DNA of 64,000 nt from Brasilonema sennae CENA114 (GCF_006968745.1 NZ_CP030118.1:4368399-4432398); one strand, 5' to 3'; shown: positions 35,916-46,580, counted from the stretch's first letter. Numbers and translations are program-made. Notes: generated by a model not told the origin, from the sequence alone.

Positions 35916-37226
35916 ATGATACCTAACTTATCTAAAATTGGTGTGCAAATGTCGAGCCTGACAGGCATTAAGGCGATATCGAAAGATATTATTGAAACAT
36001 TACAAACTAAGCAAAAGCAAGATTTTATTAATTTAAGTGCTGGAAATCCAGTGCTTTTGCCAAAAGTTGAGCAGATGTGGCGTGACTGTACCGCAGAACT
36101 TTTAGCTAGCTCTGAGTATGGCGAAGTAGTTTGTCGTTATGGTTCAAGTCAGGGTTACATTCCATTAATTGAAGCGATCGCCAAAGATTTTAATCGTCGC
36201 TACGGACTTTCTTTAAATGAAAGCAACATCTTGATCACTCCTGGTAGTCAAATGCTTTATTTCTATGCAGCTAATGCGTTTGGCGGCTACACAAGCAAAG
36301 GAGATTTAAAGCAAATTGTCTTACCAATAAGTCCTGACTACACAGGTTACGGTGGAATTTGTTTAGTACCAGAGGCATTAATCTCATATAAACCAACTTT
36401 AGATATTGATACCAAAGCTCACAGGTTCAAGTATCACCCTGACTTCAACAACTTAGTTATTACAGAAAATACGGGTTGTATCCTCTTCTCTCGCCCCTGT
36501 AATCCCACAGGCAATATCTTATCTAACGATGAAATTAAAAAAATTGCAGTTCTTGCTAAACCCTACAATATCCCCGTGTTCATAGATTCTGCCTATGGTC
36601 CCCCCTTTCCAGCAATAAATTTTAAAGATATGACACTCGTCTTTGGTGAAAATATTGTACATTGCATGAGTTTCTCAAAAGCGGGTTTGCCAGGAGAGCG
36701 GATTGGCGTTGCGATTGGAGATTCTAAAATCATTCAAGTTCTAGAATCTTTCCAGGCAAATCTATGTCTTCACCCCTCTGGTTATGGACAAGCAATTGCT
36801 GCTCGCGCGATTAATTCTGGTGCTCTTGAATACATATCAACAGAAGTTATAAGACCCTTTTACAAAAATAAAATTTTACTCATCGAAGCCAAACTTGACC
36901 AAGAAATGCCCAAAAATTTACCTTGGTTTCTACATTGTGGTGAAGGAGCAATGTTTGCTTGGTTGTGGTTTAATAATTTACCTATCAGTGACTTAGATTT
37001 ATATCAAGAACTCAAGCAAGTGGGTGTCATTGTTGTGGCTGGAAGGTTTTTCTTTCCAGGGTTAAAGGAAGATTGGTCACACAAATATCAATGTATTCGT
37101 ATTAGCCTGACAGCAAGCGAGCAACAAATCGAAACTGCTATGAAACGTTTAGCTGAGGTCATTCAACAAGTTTACCAACGTAGTAGTTTTAAAAACCCAT
37201 CTTTGGCTATCGGATCATTCTCGTAA
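35916..37226 (+). CDS. AvtA-like (valine-pyruvate type) aminotransferase
   Basis: A 436-residue PLP aminotransferase of fold type I. It matches the AvtA subfamily along its length: SAGNPVLLPKVEQMW, CRYGSSQGY, ITPGSQMLYFY, RPCNPTGN, IDSAYGPPFPAI, MSFSKAGLPGERIG with PLP Lys255, and FFFPGL. AvtA swaps amino groups between Val, Ala and their keto acids. Here the gene sits between aptB and aptC with 50- and 34-bp gaps, so it is very likely co-transcribed. I infer that it converts 2-oxo-4-phenylbutanoate (the HphB product) to homophenylalanine or homotyrosine, or supplies Val/Ile/Ala. Such a gene is not part of the apt/apn core that I know. Confidence 0.85.
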   Translation: MIPNLSKIGVQMSSLTGIKAISKDIIETLQTKQKQDFINLSAGNPVLLPKVEQMWRDCTAELLASSEYGEVVCRYGSSQGYIPLIEAIAKDFNRRYGLSLNESNILITPGSQMLYFYAANAFGGYTSKGDLKQIVLPISPDYTGYGGICLVPEALISYKPTLDIDTKAHRFKYHPDFNNLVITENTGCILFSRPCNPTGNILSNDEIKKIAVLAKPYNIPVFIDSAYGPPFPAINFKDMTLVFGENIVHCMSFSKAGLPGERIGVAIGDSKIIQVLESFQANLCLHPSGYGQAIAARAINSGALEYISTEVIRPFYKNKILLIEAKLDQEMPKNLPWFLHCGEGAMFAWLWFNNLPISDLDLYQELKQVGVIVVAGRFFFPGLKEDWSHKYQCIRISLTASEQQIETAMKRLAEVIQQVYQRSSFKNPSLAIGSFS

Positions 37227-37260
37227 GATGATTTTAATCTAAAATTTCAGAAATAACATT

Positions 37261-40200
37261 ATGAGCGATATACTAAAACGTCTAGAAGCCCTTTCACCAG
37301 AAAAGCGAGAATTAGTCCTACAAAAACTGAAAAAGCAACAGCAATCTCCACCTCCCCTCATACCCGTATCGCGGGAACAACCTCTTGCTCTCTCTTTTGC
37401 TCAACAAAGATTATGGTTTCTTGATCAACTAGAGGGCGAAAATTGTGTCTACAATGTTCCGTTTTTCTGGCAACTTAACGGATTTCTTAATAGAGCTGCT
37501 TTAGAACAAGCGATCGCAGAAATTGTTCAACGTCATGAAGTCTTACGTACTAGTTTCTCAGTTGTCGATGGATCGCCAATACAGGTGATTCACGCTAATC
37601 CTCAGCTGACAATACAAGTGCTAGACTGGCGACAATTAACAGAAAAAGACCAGTTAAAGAAAGCGCAGCAGTTAGCTACAGAAGAATTGCAACAACCCTT
37701 TGATTTATCAAATCCACCTTTGCTGCGCGTAAAGTTGTTGCAACTAACTGACCAATCCCATTTGTTGTTGCTTGTCATCCATCATATCGTTTGTGATGGC
37801 TGGTCAATGGACATATTCCGCCGGGAATTGTTCACCTTTTATACCGCATTCTGCACAGGAAAACCCTCTCCATTACCCGAATTATCCCTACAATATGCCG
37901 ATTTCGCCCACTGGCAAAGACAATGGTTACAGGGGGAGGTTCTCCAAAAGCAACTTAATTACTGGCAAAAACAATTAGCCGCAGTCCCGCCTCTGTTAGA
38001 ATTGCCCACCGACAAACCGCGCCCATCAGTGCAAAGTTTTAGGGGACGTAGCGAGTTTTTGCAACTCAATCAAGATTTAACACAGAAGCTGAAGCGTTTA
38101 AGTCAGGAGTCAGGAACCACCCTGTTTATGACAATACTTGCAGCATTTACGCTGTTATTGTCGCGCTACAGTGGACAAGAGGATATTGTTGTTGGTTCTG
38201 CGATCGCCAATCGCAACCGTCGAGAAATAGAACCACTAATTGGCTTTTTTGTCAATACTTTAGCTTTGCGTACCAACCTGCAAGGAAATCCAACTTTCTT
38301 AGAATTATTGCAACGGGTGAAGCAAGTCACCCTGGATGCTTATGACCATCAAGACTTACCTTTTGAGAAATTGGTTGATGAATTGGGTCTAGAGCGATCG
38401 CTTTCTCATCATCCCCTATTTCAAGTCGCTTTTGGCTTGCAAAATGCAACTCAAGAGAAATTAGAAATTCCTGGATTAACTCTGACTCGTTTTGAGTGGG
38501 AAAACACGACGACTCTATTTGATTTGTCGCTTATTTTTCGAGAAACACCTCAGGGATTGATCGGAGAATGGGAATATGCAACAGATTTGTTTGAAGCTAA
38601 AACTATTCAACGGATGGCGGGACATTTTGAAGTTCTCCTGAAGGGAATTGTCGATAATCCGAACCAACCTATTAATACCCTATCGTTGCTTACAGAGGAT
38701 GAATGTCAGCAGCTGCAAATCTGGAATAAAACTCAAACTAATTATCCCCTCAATCAAACTTTGGTTGACCTGTTTGAAGCTCAAGTTGCGAAAAACCCTG
38801 ATAATATTGCTTTAGTCTTTGAATCTCAACATCTAACTTATCAACAACTGAATCAAAAAGCGAATCAATTAGCTCATTATCTGATTCAAAATCATCAAAT
38901 CCAGCCAAATACATTAATTGGTATCTGTGTTGAACGATCCTTGGAGATGATTGTTGGGGTACTCGGTATTCTCAAAGCAGGTGCAGCTTATGTACCGATT
39001 GACCCGAATTATCCTCAAGAGCGGATTCAATGGATTTTACAAGATAGTGGAACTTCGCTGTTGTTAACCCAAAGTTTTATAACAGAGAAATTACCAACAA
39101 CTCAACTCAAACATCCCTGTCAAGTAATTTGTATAGATCAGACAGATTTTTCTTTTGCGTTAACAAATAATCCCAGTCTCCAAAGTACGCCTGATAATTT
39201 AGCTTATGTCATCTATACTTCTGGTTCGACGGGACGTCCCAAGGGGGTCATGATTGAACATCGTGGACTGACCAATTTGGCTTTATCATCAGCGAATACT
39301 TTTCAAGTTCAACCCCAAAGCCGTTTCCTTCAACTTGCTTCTTTTAGTTTTGATATCTCTATTGGTGAAATTGCTACTACCTTCGTTGTGGGTGCTTGTT
39401 TATATCTTGCGAAAAAAGAAACTTTGTTACCAAGTCAAGTCTTGGTTGACTTTTTAATTAATCACAAGATTTCGCATATGATTATACCGCCTTCGGTGTT
39501 ATCGGTATTACCTCAAGCTCCTTTGCCGGATTTGCAAACCATAGTTGTTGGTGGTGAAGCTTGCCCAGCCGAATTAGTGGCACAATGGGCACCAGGAAGA
39601 CGTTTTTTCAATGGCTATGGGCCAACGGAATCTACGGTTGGTGCAGCGAGCGCACTTTGTCAACCTAATGGCAAAAAACCATCGATTGGTAAACCTTTAC
39701 CAAATATCCGTATCTATATTTTAGATGCTCACAATCAACCGTTACCGCCTGGAATTCCAGGAGAATTGTGCATCGCTGGGGTTGGTTTAGCACGAGGTTA
39801 TCTTAATCGTCCTGATTTAACTGCTGAAAAATTTATTGAAATTGATTTATTTGGTAAAATCGAGCGAATTTACAAAACTGGCGACTTAGCAAGATGGGGT
39901 GATGATAGCAACCTGGAATACTTAGGTCGCATTGACGAGCAAGTTAAATTACGAGGCTTTCGGATTGAACTTGGTGAAATCGAATCACTCTTATTGCAAC
40001 ATCCATCAGTTAAAGAAGCTGTTGTTATTTTATATGAAACTGATAGTAATCCCAGGTTAATAGCCTATGTCACGGCAGAGGAAAAATCTTTCAATTTAGG
40101 GAGTGAACTTAAGGACTATCTCAAAACTCGCCTGCCGAATTATATGGTTCCTAGCCAAATTATGGTGTTGGATAAGTTGCCCCTTACTCCTAACGGTAAG

Positions 40201-43200
40201 CTAGATCGCAGAGCATTACCAACACCAAATACAGCCGCTTCAAGTGACTTTGAAATGCCAGTCACTCCTACAGAAACACTACTGGCTAGTTTATGGCAAG
40301 GTTTGTTAAAAGTTAAGTCTGTTGGTCGTAGAGACAACTTCTTTGAATTAGGTGGACATTCGCTGTTGGCGACTCAATTGATCACTCGGATTCGTGACAG
40401 TTTTGGGGTAGAATTACCTGTTCGCAAGGTATTTGAGCAAAGCGTTTTGTCTGAGTTGGCGTGGGAAATTGACAAAGCCGGTTCGAGTGTCGCTTTACCT
40501 GCGATCACACCCCAGCCAGAAAATGAACCTAAAACTCTGTCTTTTGCTCAATCAAGACTTTGGTTTTTAGCCCAACTTGAAGGTACAGGAACCTCGGCTA
40601 CCTACAATATGCCGATCGCATTCCAACTTGAGGGCAACCTCAATGTAGAGGCTCTGCGGTCAAGTTTAACTTATTTGCTGCAACGTCATACAAGTTTAGG
40701 CACTTATTTCCCTGCCTTGGAGGGAGAACCGCAAGTAGTAGTTAAAAATGTAGAAGATATAGAAGTACTGGTAATCGCAGATTTACAAGAACTCGATTCG
40801 CAGACGCAAATACAAACTATACAACATTTAGCCGATACCCATGCCCAAGAACCCTTTGATTTAAATACTGGTTCTCTGTTCAAAGCCAAACTACTGCAAC
40901 TGGGCCAACAAAAAAATATTCTGTTGATTAATATACATCACATAATCAGTGATGGCTGGTCAATGGGCGTGTTTAAGCGTGAATGGGAACAGGCCTATGC
41001 TGCTTATGCTGCGGGTTCTGCTCCGAATTTGTCACCATTGCCGATTCAGTATACTGATTATGCGGCTTGGCAGCGCAGTTGGTTACAAGGGGAGATTTTA
41101 TCAAATCAGGAAAATTACTGGAAACAACAACTAGGCGATGCGCCCCGCTTGCTGGAGTTACCAACCGATCATCCCCGTCCAGCGCAACAATCTTACCAAG
41201 GTGGACGCGAGGAATATCGTTTAAGCAATGAACTGACTGAGAAACTCAAAATAGTGAGTCAAAAACACGGGGTTAGTTTGTTTATGACCCTGTTGACGGC
41301 TTTTAATATTTTACTATCTCGTTACAGCCGTCAAGAAGACTTATGTGTTGGTACGGCGATCGCCAACCGCACCCATAGCTACACAGAAGGGTTAATCGGC
41401 TTTTTTGTCAATACTTTGGTATTGCGGAGTCAAGTCAAACCAGAGCAAGGATTTAGCGAGTTACTTCAACAAACCCGCCAAACTTGCTTAAATGCTTATG
41501 CTCATCAAGATATTCCCTTTGAGTATTTGGTAGAACAATTACAACCAGAACGCAGTCTCAGCCATAATCCCTTATTCCAAGTGATGATAGTGTTGCAAAA
41601 CGCGGAAGGGGCGGGGAAGAATGTTAGTTTACCAGGGCTTGATATTCAATACTTGGAACAAAGTTTCCCATTTGCTAAGTTTGATTTGACACTGGATCTT
41701 TGCGAAAGAGACGACCAACTGCACTGTATGTGGGAATATGCCACAGATTTATTTGAGGCAGAAACAATTAGGCGCATGGCGGGACACTTTGAAGTTTTGC
41801 TGACAGTGATTACTCAAAATCCCCAACAGCCGATCAGCAAGCTGTCCTTGATGACAACACCAGAAATCCAGCAACTGCGAGTTTGGAATCAAACTGATAT
41901 CAATTATCCTCAAGACCAGACACTGGTGACTCTGTTTGAACAACAAGTAGCACAAACGCCCGATAATATTGCGGTGGTGTTTGAAGAGCAAAGCCTGAGT
42001 TATCAAGAACTGAACCAGAAAGCTAATCAACTGGCTAATTATTTGTTGCAACTCAAAACAGAACAACAATTGTCTGACAACCCATTGATCGCAATTTGCG
42101 TCGAGCGATCGCTCTCAATGGTGATTGGCTTGTTTGGCATTCTCAAAGCAGGTGCGGCTTATGTACCCATTGATCCCAACTACCCACAAGAGCGGATTCG
42201 TTTTATGCTCGAAGACTGTGGGGCAAAGGTATTGCTCACCCACAGTCAACTTAAAGATAAATTGGAGATTCAAGAAGGCGATCGCCCCTTGGGCGCAGCG
42301 CTTCGCTATCGCCAATACCAAGTACTATGTTTAGATGAGGATAACTTTGCCAAACAATCTACAGATAACCCTAGTTGCCAAAGTCAACTCGATGATTTAG
42401 CTTATGTGATTTACACCTCAGGCTCTACTGGGCAACCTAAAGGCGTAGAAATACTACACTGTGGTTTAACTAACTATTTACACTGGGCTAAAGACTACTA
42501 TGCAGTAGCACAGGGGCAAGGTACACCTGTGCAGTCTTCTCTTAGCTTTGATGCAACGATTACCTCACTGTACCTACCTCTAATTTGTGGGCGTACCACC
42601 ATCCTGGTAAGAGAAAAACAAGAAATTGAATCCTTAGCAAATATCGTCAAACAAAACAATCATCTATCCTTAGTCAAAATTACACCTTCGCATCTGGAAA
42701 TACTCAATCAGCAAATTCATCCTGATTTCATGCCAAATCGGGTCAATGCCTTTGTTTTAGGCGGTGAAGCATTACACGCCAACCAAATAATTCCGTGGTT
42801 GACTCATGCCCGCGATACCCGCCTGATTAACGAATATGGTCCTACAGAAGCGGTTGTGGGGTGTTGCGTCTATGAAGCAACTGGAAAAAGGGATCTGGTG
42901 GGCGATTTATTGATAGGACAGCCAATTGCCAATGTACGTATCTACATTTTAGATAACCACAACCAACCCCTACCTGCTGGCATTCCTGGGGAACTTTGTA
43001 TTGCAGGTGTTGGTTTAGCCCGTGGCTATCTCAACCGTCCCGAACTCACAGCGGAAAAATTCATTTCTCTGGACTTATTTGGTAAACCAGAACGAGTGTA
43101 CAAAACCGGAGATTTAGCCAGATGGTTGCCCGATGGGCAGTTAGAATACCTGGGGCGGATGGATAATCAAGTAAAACTGCGCGGTTTTCGCATCGAATTG

Positions 43201-45054
43201 GGTGAAATTGAAGCCTTGTTAACCAAACATCCCCAAATTCAGCAAGCAGTTGTGATTGTAGAAGCAGCAGAAGATGCGATCTGCGCTCCGCGCAGCAGCG
43301 AAGCTATCGCTCAACGCTTGCTAGCTTATATTGTACCCACACCAACACATAACAACCTTGAAGATAATACTCTGCAAACTGAACAAGTTGAACTGTGGCA
43401 GCAAGTTTTCAATGATAGCTACTCTCAGCAACAAGCCCCAAGCGATGATCCAACTCTCAATTTAGCTGGTTGGAATGATAGCTACACAGGAGAACCCATT
43501 CCCCAAGCGGCGATGCAGGAATGGCGAGATACAACAGTTGACCAAATTTTGGAACTTGAACCGAAACGGGTTTGGGAAATTGGTTGCGGTACAGGGATGT
43601 TATTGTTTAAAATCGCGCCTCATTGTCAGCATTATCTAGGTACAGATTTTTCTGCGGGCGCATTGCAGTATATTGAACAAAATTTAGAACAGCAATCTCT
43701 CAAGGAGAAAGTCACCTTAAAACAAAGTGCCGCTAACCAGTTTGACGGCATTGAGACAAATGCTTATGACTTAGTCATCATGAATTCCGTCATCCAGTAT
43801 TTTCCCACCTTGGATTACTTTTTGGAAGTTTTGCAAGGAGCTGTTAACGCTGTGACGACTCAAGGAGCAATCTTTATTGGGGATGTGCGAAATCTCAATC
43901 TGCTGGAAGCTTTTCATACGGCAGTTGAGTTTTATCGTGCCCCGGATGAGTTATCAATCAAGGACTTGCATCAACAGATTCAAAAAAGCATCCGCACCGA
44001 AGGCGAATTACTGATTGATCCTGATTTCTTTATCGCCCTCAAACAAAGATTTCCTCGAATTAGTCATGTCCAAATTCAATTGCAACGGGGTTATGCGCAA
44101 ACGGAAATGAGCCGTTTTCGTTATGACGTTGTTTTACACTTGGATCGGACAGATACTCCCGTTGCAGAACCTGAATGGTTAAATTGGCAAGACCAACAGT
44201 TGAATCTAGAAAAAATCGAGAAAATTTTAATAACTCAGCAACCAGATTTACTAGGCATTAAGGATATTCCCAATGCACGTCTGACCTCAGAAATGGTGCT
44301 GTTAGAACAAATTGCTCAATTAAATGGTACTGTTTGGGACTTGAAAGCGGCTGTTGCACAAGCCAAGTTAGGGATAGAACCCGAAGCGTTCCGAGCTTTA
44401 GTACCAGATTTACCCTATACACCTTTTATACAATATAGTGACTCAGGGTTTGCTTATTACGATATTGTGTTTCAAAGGAAGATTCCTGGACAGGTGACAC
44501 TGCCACGGTTTAATCAAGAGCAAAATTTGCAACTTAAGCCCTGGCAACATTACGCTAACCAACCGTTGCAATATCGCATCAATCAAGTAGATCCAGGTTT
44601 GTTAGCCGAATGGCGAGATTTTCTGGCTAAGAATCTCCCTGAATATATGATTCCTAACCATTTTACTGTCTTAGAAAAACTACCACTGACACCGAATGGC
44701 AAAGTAGATCGTAAAGCTTTACCTGCACCAAATACAGCAGTTTCATCAACAGACATTGAATTGCCTGTAACATCGACAGAAAAATTACTTGCCGAATTAT
44801 GGGCAAAGCTGCTGAAATATGCAGCAATCGCCCGGCATGATAACTTCTTCAACTTGGGGGGACATTCTCTATTAGCCACCCAACTATGCTACCGCATCCG
44901 CGACACCTTCAAAGTAGAACTACCTTTGCGTAAGGTATTTGAGTACCCCACCCTCAGTGATTTAGCGAATTATCTCGATACCTGCATTTGGATTAATTCC
45001 GCCGCCGTAGATATGCAACCTTTAAACTCAGACGAAGAGGAAATTGAACTATGA
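37261..45054 (+). CDS. aptC: anabaenopeptin-type synthetase, C-A-T-C-A-NMT-T
   Basis: A 2597-residue bimodular NRPS. C1 (about 30-450, HHIVCDG); A1 (about 500-990); T1 near 1025; C2 (about 1090-1530, HHIISDG); A2 starting near 1550, interrupted by an N-methyltransferase (about 2050-2420, SAM motif VWEIGCGTGM near 2103) and finishing with NGKVDR near 2480; T2 near 2530. A1 pocket is D-I-G-I-V-G-G-V-G, an enlarged version of the Phe pocket of AptD, fitting Hph/Hty. A2 pocket reads about D-A-T-I-V-G-E-V-G and is not assigned, but the NMT means an N-methylated residue (N-MeAla in classical anabaenopeptins). The acidic tail SDEEEIEL faces the TubC docking domain of AptD. Palindromic repeats are inserted in frame at 42277 and 43276. 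Confidence 0.93.
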   Translation: MSDILKRLEALSPEKRELVLQKLKKQQQSPPPLIPVSREQPLALSFAQQRLWFLDQLEGENCVYNVPFFWQLNGFLNRAALEQAIAEIVQRHEVLRTSFSVVDGSPIQVIHANPQLTIQVLDWRQLTEKDQLKKAQQLATEELQQPFDLSNPPLLRVKLLQLTDQSHLLLLVIHHIVCDGWSMDIFRRELFTFYTAFCTGKPSPLPELSLQYADFAHWQRQWLQGEVLQKQLNYWQKQLAAVPPLLELPTDKPRPSVQSFRGRSEFLQLNQDLTQKLKRLSQESGTTLFMTILAAFTLLLSRYSGQEDIVVGSAIANRNRREIEPLIGFFVNTLALRTNLQGNPTFLELLQRVKQVTLDAYDHQDLPFEKLVDELGLERSLSHHPLFQVAFGLQNATQEKLEIPGLTLTRFEWENTTTLFDLSLIFRETPQGLIGEWEYATDLFEAKTIQRMAGHFEVLLKGIVDNPNQPINTLSLLTEDECQQLQIWNKTQTNYPLNQTLVDLFEAQVAKNPDNIALVFESQHLTYQQLNQKANQLAHYLIQNHQIQPNTLIGICVERSLEMIVGVLGILKAGAAYVPIDPNYPQERIQWILQDSGTSLLLTQSFITEKLPTTQLKHPCQVICIDQTDFSFALTNNPSLQSTPDNLAYVIYTSGSTGRPKGVMIEHRGLTNLALSSANTFQVQPQSRFLQLASFSFDISIGEIATTFVVGACLYLAKKETLLPSQVLVDFLINHKISHMIIPPSVLSVLPQAPLPDLQTIVVGGEACPAELVAQWAPGRRFFNGYGPTESTVGAASALCQPNGKKPSIGKPLPNIRIYILDAHNQPLPPGIPGELCIAGVGLARGYLNRPDLTAEKFIEIDLFGKIERIYKTGDLARWGDDSNLEYLGRIDEQVKLRGFRIELGEIESLLLQHPSVKEAVVILYETDSNPRLIAYVTAEEKSFNLGSELKDYLKTRLPNYMVPSQIMVLDKLPLTPNGKLDRRALPTPNTAASSDFEMPVTPTETLLASLWQGLLKVKSVGRRDNFFELGGHSLLATQLITRIRDSFGVELPVRKVFEQSVLSELAWEIDKAGSSVALPAITPQPENEPKTLSFAQSRLWFLAQLEGTGTSATYNMPIAFQLEGNLNVEALRSSLTYLLQRHTSLGTYFPALEGEPQVVVKNVEDIEVLVIADLQELDSQTQIQTIQHLADTHAQEPFDLNTGSLFKAKLLQLGQQKNILLINIHHIISDGWSMGVFKREWEQAYAAYAAGSAPNLSPLPIQYTDYAAWQRSWLQGEILSNQENYWKQQLGDAPRLLELPTDHPRPAQQSYQGGREEYRLSNELTEKLKIVSQKHGVSLFMTLLTAFNILLSRYSRQEDLCVGTAIANRTHSYTEGLIGFFVNTLVLRSQVKPEQGFSELLQQTRQTCLNAYAHQDIPFEYLVEQLQPERSLSHNPLFQVMIVLQNAEGAGKNVSLPGLDIQYLEQSFPFAKFDLTLDLCERDDQLHCMWEYATDLFEAETIRRMAGHFEVLLTVITQNPQQPISKLSLMTTPEIQQLRVWNQTDINYPQDQTLVTLFEQQVAQTPDNIAVVFEEQSLSYQELNQKANQLANYLLQLKTEQQLSDNPLIAICVERSLSMVIGLFGILKAGAAYVPIDPNYPQERIRFMLEDCGAKVLLTHSQLKDKLEIQEGDRPLGAALRYRQYQVLCLDEDNFAKQSTDNPSCQSQLDDLAYVIYTSGSTGQPKGVEILHCGLTNYLHWAKDYYAVAQGQGTPVQSSLSFDATITSLYLPLICGRTTILVREKQEIESLANIVKQNNHLSLVKITPSHLEILNQQIHPDFMPNRVNAFVLGGEALHANQIIPWLTHARDTRLINEYGPTEAVVGCCVYEATGKRDLVGDLLIGQPIANVRIYILDNHNQPLPAGIPGELCIAGVGLARGYLNRPELTAEKFISLDLFGKPERVYKTGDLARWLPDGQLEYLGRMDNQVKLRGFRIELGEIEALLTKHPQIQQAVVIVEAAEDAICAPRSSEAIAQRLLAYIVPTPTHNNLEDNTLQTEQVELWQQVFNDSYSQQQAPSDDPTLNLAGWNDSYTGEPIPQAAMQEWRDTTVDQILELEPKRVWEIGCGTGMLLFKIAPHCQHYLGTDFSAGALQYIEQNLEQQSLKEKVTLKQSAANQFDGIETNAYDLVIMNSVIQYFPTLDYFLEVLQGAVNAVTTQGAIFIGDVRNLNLLEAFHTAVEFYRAPDELSIKDLHQQIQKSIRTEGELLIDPDFFIALKQRFPRISHVQIQLQRGYAQTEMSRFRYDVVLHLDRTDTPVAEPEWLNWQDQQLNLEKIEKILITQQPDLLGIKDIPNARLTSEMVLLEQIAQLNGTVWDLKAAVAQAKLGIEPEAFRALVPDLPYTPFIQYSDSGFAYYDIVFQRKIPGQVTLPRFNQEQNLQLKPWQHYANQPLQYRINQVDPGLLAEWRDFLAKNLPEYMIPNHFTVLEKLPLTPNGKVDRKALPAPNTAVSSTDIELPVTSTEKLLAELWAKLLKYAAIARHDNFFNLGGHSLLATQLCYRIRDTFKVELPLRKVFEYPTLSDLANYLDTCIWINSAAVDMQPLNSDEEEIEL
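42277..42313. repeat. in-frame palindromic insert in aptC
   Basis: Bounded by GGCGATCGCC and CTATCGCC. It adds GDRPLGAALRYRQ to the second A domain; the first A domain of AptC and that of AptD lack it. Confidence 0.72.
43276..43310. repeat. in-frame palindromic insert in aptC
   Basis: Bounded by GCGAT and ATCGC, with CTGCGCTCCGCGCAG inside. It adds AICAPRSSEAIA next to the junction where the N-methyltransferase is inserted. Confidence 0.7.
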
Positions 45055-45096
45055 CGAAGTATCACCTAAAAAAGGATTAATTGCCAATTACAGCAG

Positions 45097-45167
45097 TAGA
45101 CCTCTCCTAAAATCGATTTTTAGTGCAAGCCCCGTAAAGGTTTCATAACCATTTTAGGAGAGGCCTA
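45097..45167. mobile_element. MITE-like palindromic element, copy 1
   Basis: A 71-bp element with terminal repeats TAGACCTCTCC and GGAGAGGCCTA between aptC and hphA. Its reverse complement closely matches the 70-bp element at 55916-55985, including the core TATGAAACCTTTAC and GCTTGCACTAAAAATC. TA at both ends suggests a TA target, as for MITEs mobilised by IS630/Tc1-type transposases. No transposase lies in the window. Confidence 0.8.
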
Positions 45168-45222
45168 GTAGTGTTTAGTAAAACTAAATCTGAATCTTTT
45201 CTTTCTTAAGGAGTATAAAACA

Positions 45223-46401
45223 ATGGAAACCCTTCCTATCAAAATTTACGATGATACCCTGCGCGATGGAGAACAACAAGCGGGCGTTTTTTTCTCTTAT
45301 CCAACTAAACATCAACTCGCCCATTTAATTGCCAAAACTGGGGTTCATGGAATCGATATTATGCCCTTTATCTGTGAGCAAGAAGCTGAACTAGCTAAAA
45401 CATTAATCTCAAAGGGATTGGATAGTCTAATTTTTTCGGCTACTTTGATGAACAAGAAGTTCATCGATCAAGTAAAAGACTGCGGTATTAAGCGTATCGT
45501 CCTATTCTATGCTCTTTCTGACCGACTGTTGTTTCTGCGAGACCCCGAGATTCGTCAGATGAGCGAGTTTAAAGGAAAAACCATTGATGATGACATCCCA
45601 GCCAAAGTAATCGATAGAATTCGCCAAAATGCTATTGATTCAATTGTCGAACATTTGCACTATGCCACAAAGGTTGCGGGACTGACCGTAGACTTCGCAG
45701 GCGAAGATACCTCAAGAGCTGATTTTGACTTTTTAGTACAATGTATCCGCTCATGCAGCCCTTACATTGAAAACTTCTTTCTCTGCGATACAGTGGGAAT
45801 TCTCACTCCAGAAAAGAGCTATATCTGGGTTAATGACCTGCTTCAATCTACTACAGGAGTGACATTGGGGGTACATTACCACAATGATATGGGTATGGCT
45901 CTCGAAAATACCCTCCAGTCTGTGATGGCCGGAGCTAGTTTCGTATCGGGTACATTTGCCGGTATTGGAGAGCGAGCCGGAAATGTTGCCATCGAGCAGG
46001 TGTTAAATGGGTTGCGAGTCCGTTTTGGTATAGAAGTTGAGGGGATAAACTATGATGCGATCGCCCCTGTAACTGATTTTATTGAAAAATTGGGAGTTCG
46101 TCCCGCTCCCCCCTACTCTCAAGCTGCTCAACGCCATGAAACCGGTGTTCACGTCAATTCTTTTTTATCTGATCCTAAAAGCTATGATGCTTTTGCTCAC
46201 AGCACCATAAACGTTATTTTCGGCAAATGGAGCGGAGCAAGTAATTTCCAATATTTGTTTGAAAAACAACTACACAATCCCCAACCCAGAGAGCAATACG
46301 AGAAAATGCGCTCTGTGATCAAATCACTGGCTACAGAACAAGAACGTTATTTCACAGCGAACGAAGTATTGGAGTTATGGAAAAATGGGGCTTTTCAGTG
46401 A
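45223..46401 (+). CDS. hphA: benzylmalate synthase (LeuA-like)
   Basis: A 392-residue member of the isopropylmalate/homocitrate synthase family. TIM-barrel motifs are YDDTLRDGEQQ at residue 9, VHYHNDMGMALEN with metal-binding His residues, and GTFAGIGERAGN. It lacks the C-terminal Leu-binding regulatory domain of LeuA, as expected for HphA. It should condense acetyl-CoA with phenylpyruvate or 4-hydroxyphenylpyruvate to 2-benzylmalate, the first step to Hph/Hty. A strong AAGGAG site 14 nt upstream supports ATG 45223. The gene is 26 kb from hphB and hphCD, inserted between aptC and aptD, while a relic of its tail remains in front of hphB. The tail still contains the former hphB start (ATGGGG at 46386). 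Confidence 0.87.
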   Translation: METLPIKIYDDTLRDGEQQAGVFFSYPTKHQLAHLIAKTGVHGIDIMPFICEQEAELAKTLISKGLDSLIFSATLMNKKFIDQVKDCGIKRIVLFYALSDRLLFLRDPEIRQMSEFKGKTIDDDIPAKVIDRIRQNAIDSIVEHLHYATKVAGLTVDFAGEDTSRADFDFLVQCIRSCSPYIENFFLCDTVGILTPEKSYIWVNDLLQSTTGVTLGVHYHNDMGMALENTLQSVMAGASFVSGTFAGIGERAGNVAIEQVLNGLRVRFGIEVEGINYDAIAPVTDFIEKLGVRPAPPYSQAAQRHETGVHVNSFLSDPKSYDAFAHSTINVIFGKWSGASNFQYLFEKQLHNPQPREQYEKMRSVIKSLATEQERYFTANEVLELWKNGAFQ

Positions 46402-46580
46402 ACAGTTATCAGTGAGTCCAGTGCTGCCAAGAGTTGTGCCTTGCGGAGCCAGTACTTGATGAGGGTTTCCCGACAGAGGTATCTGGTGAGACCAGCGCTG
46501 CAGGAGGGTCTCCCTCCGTAGGCGACTGGCGAACCCGAAGGGCGTCGGGTTAAGCGCGTTGTGGAGCCAGCCCCGTGCCC

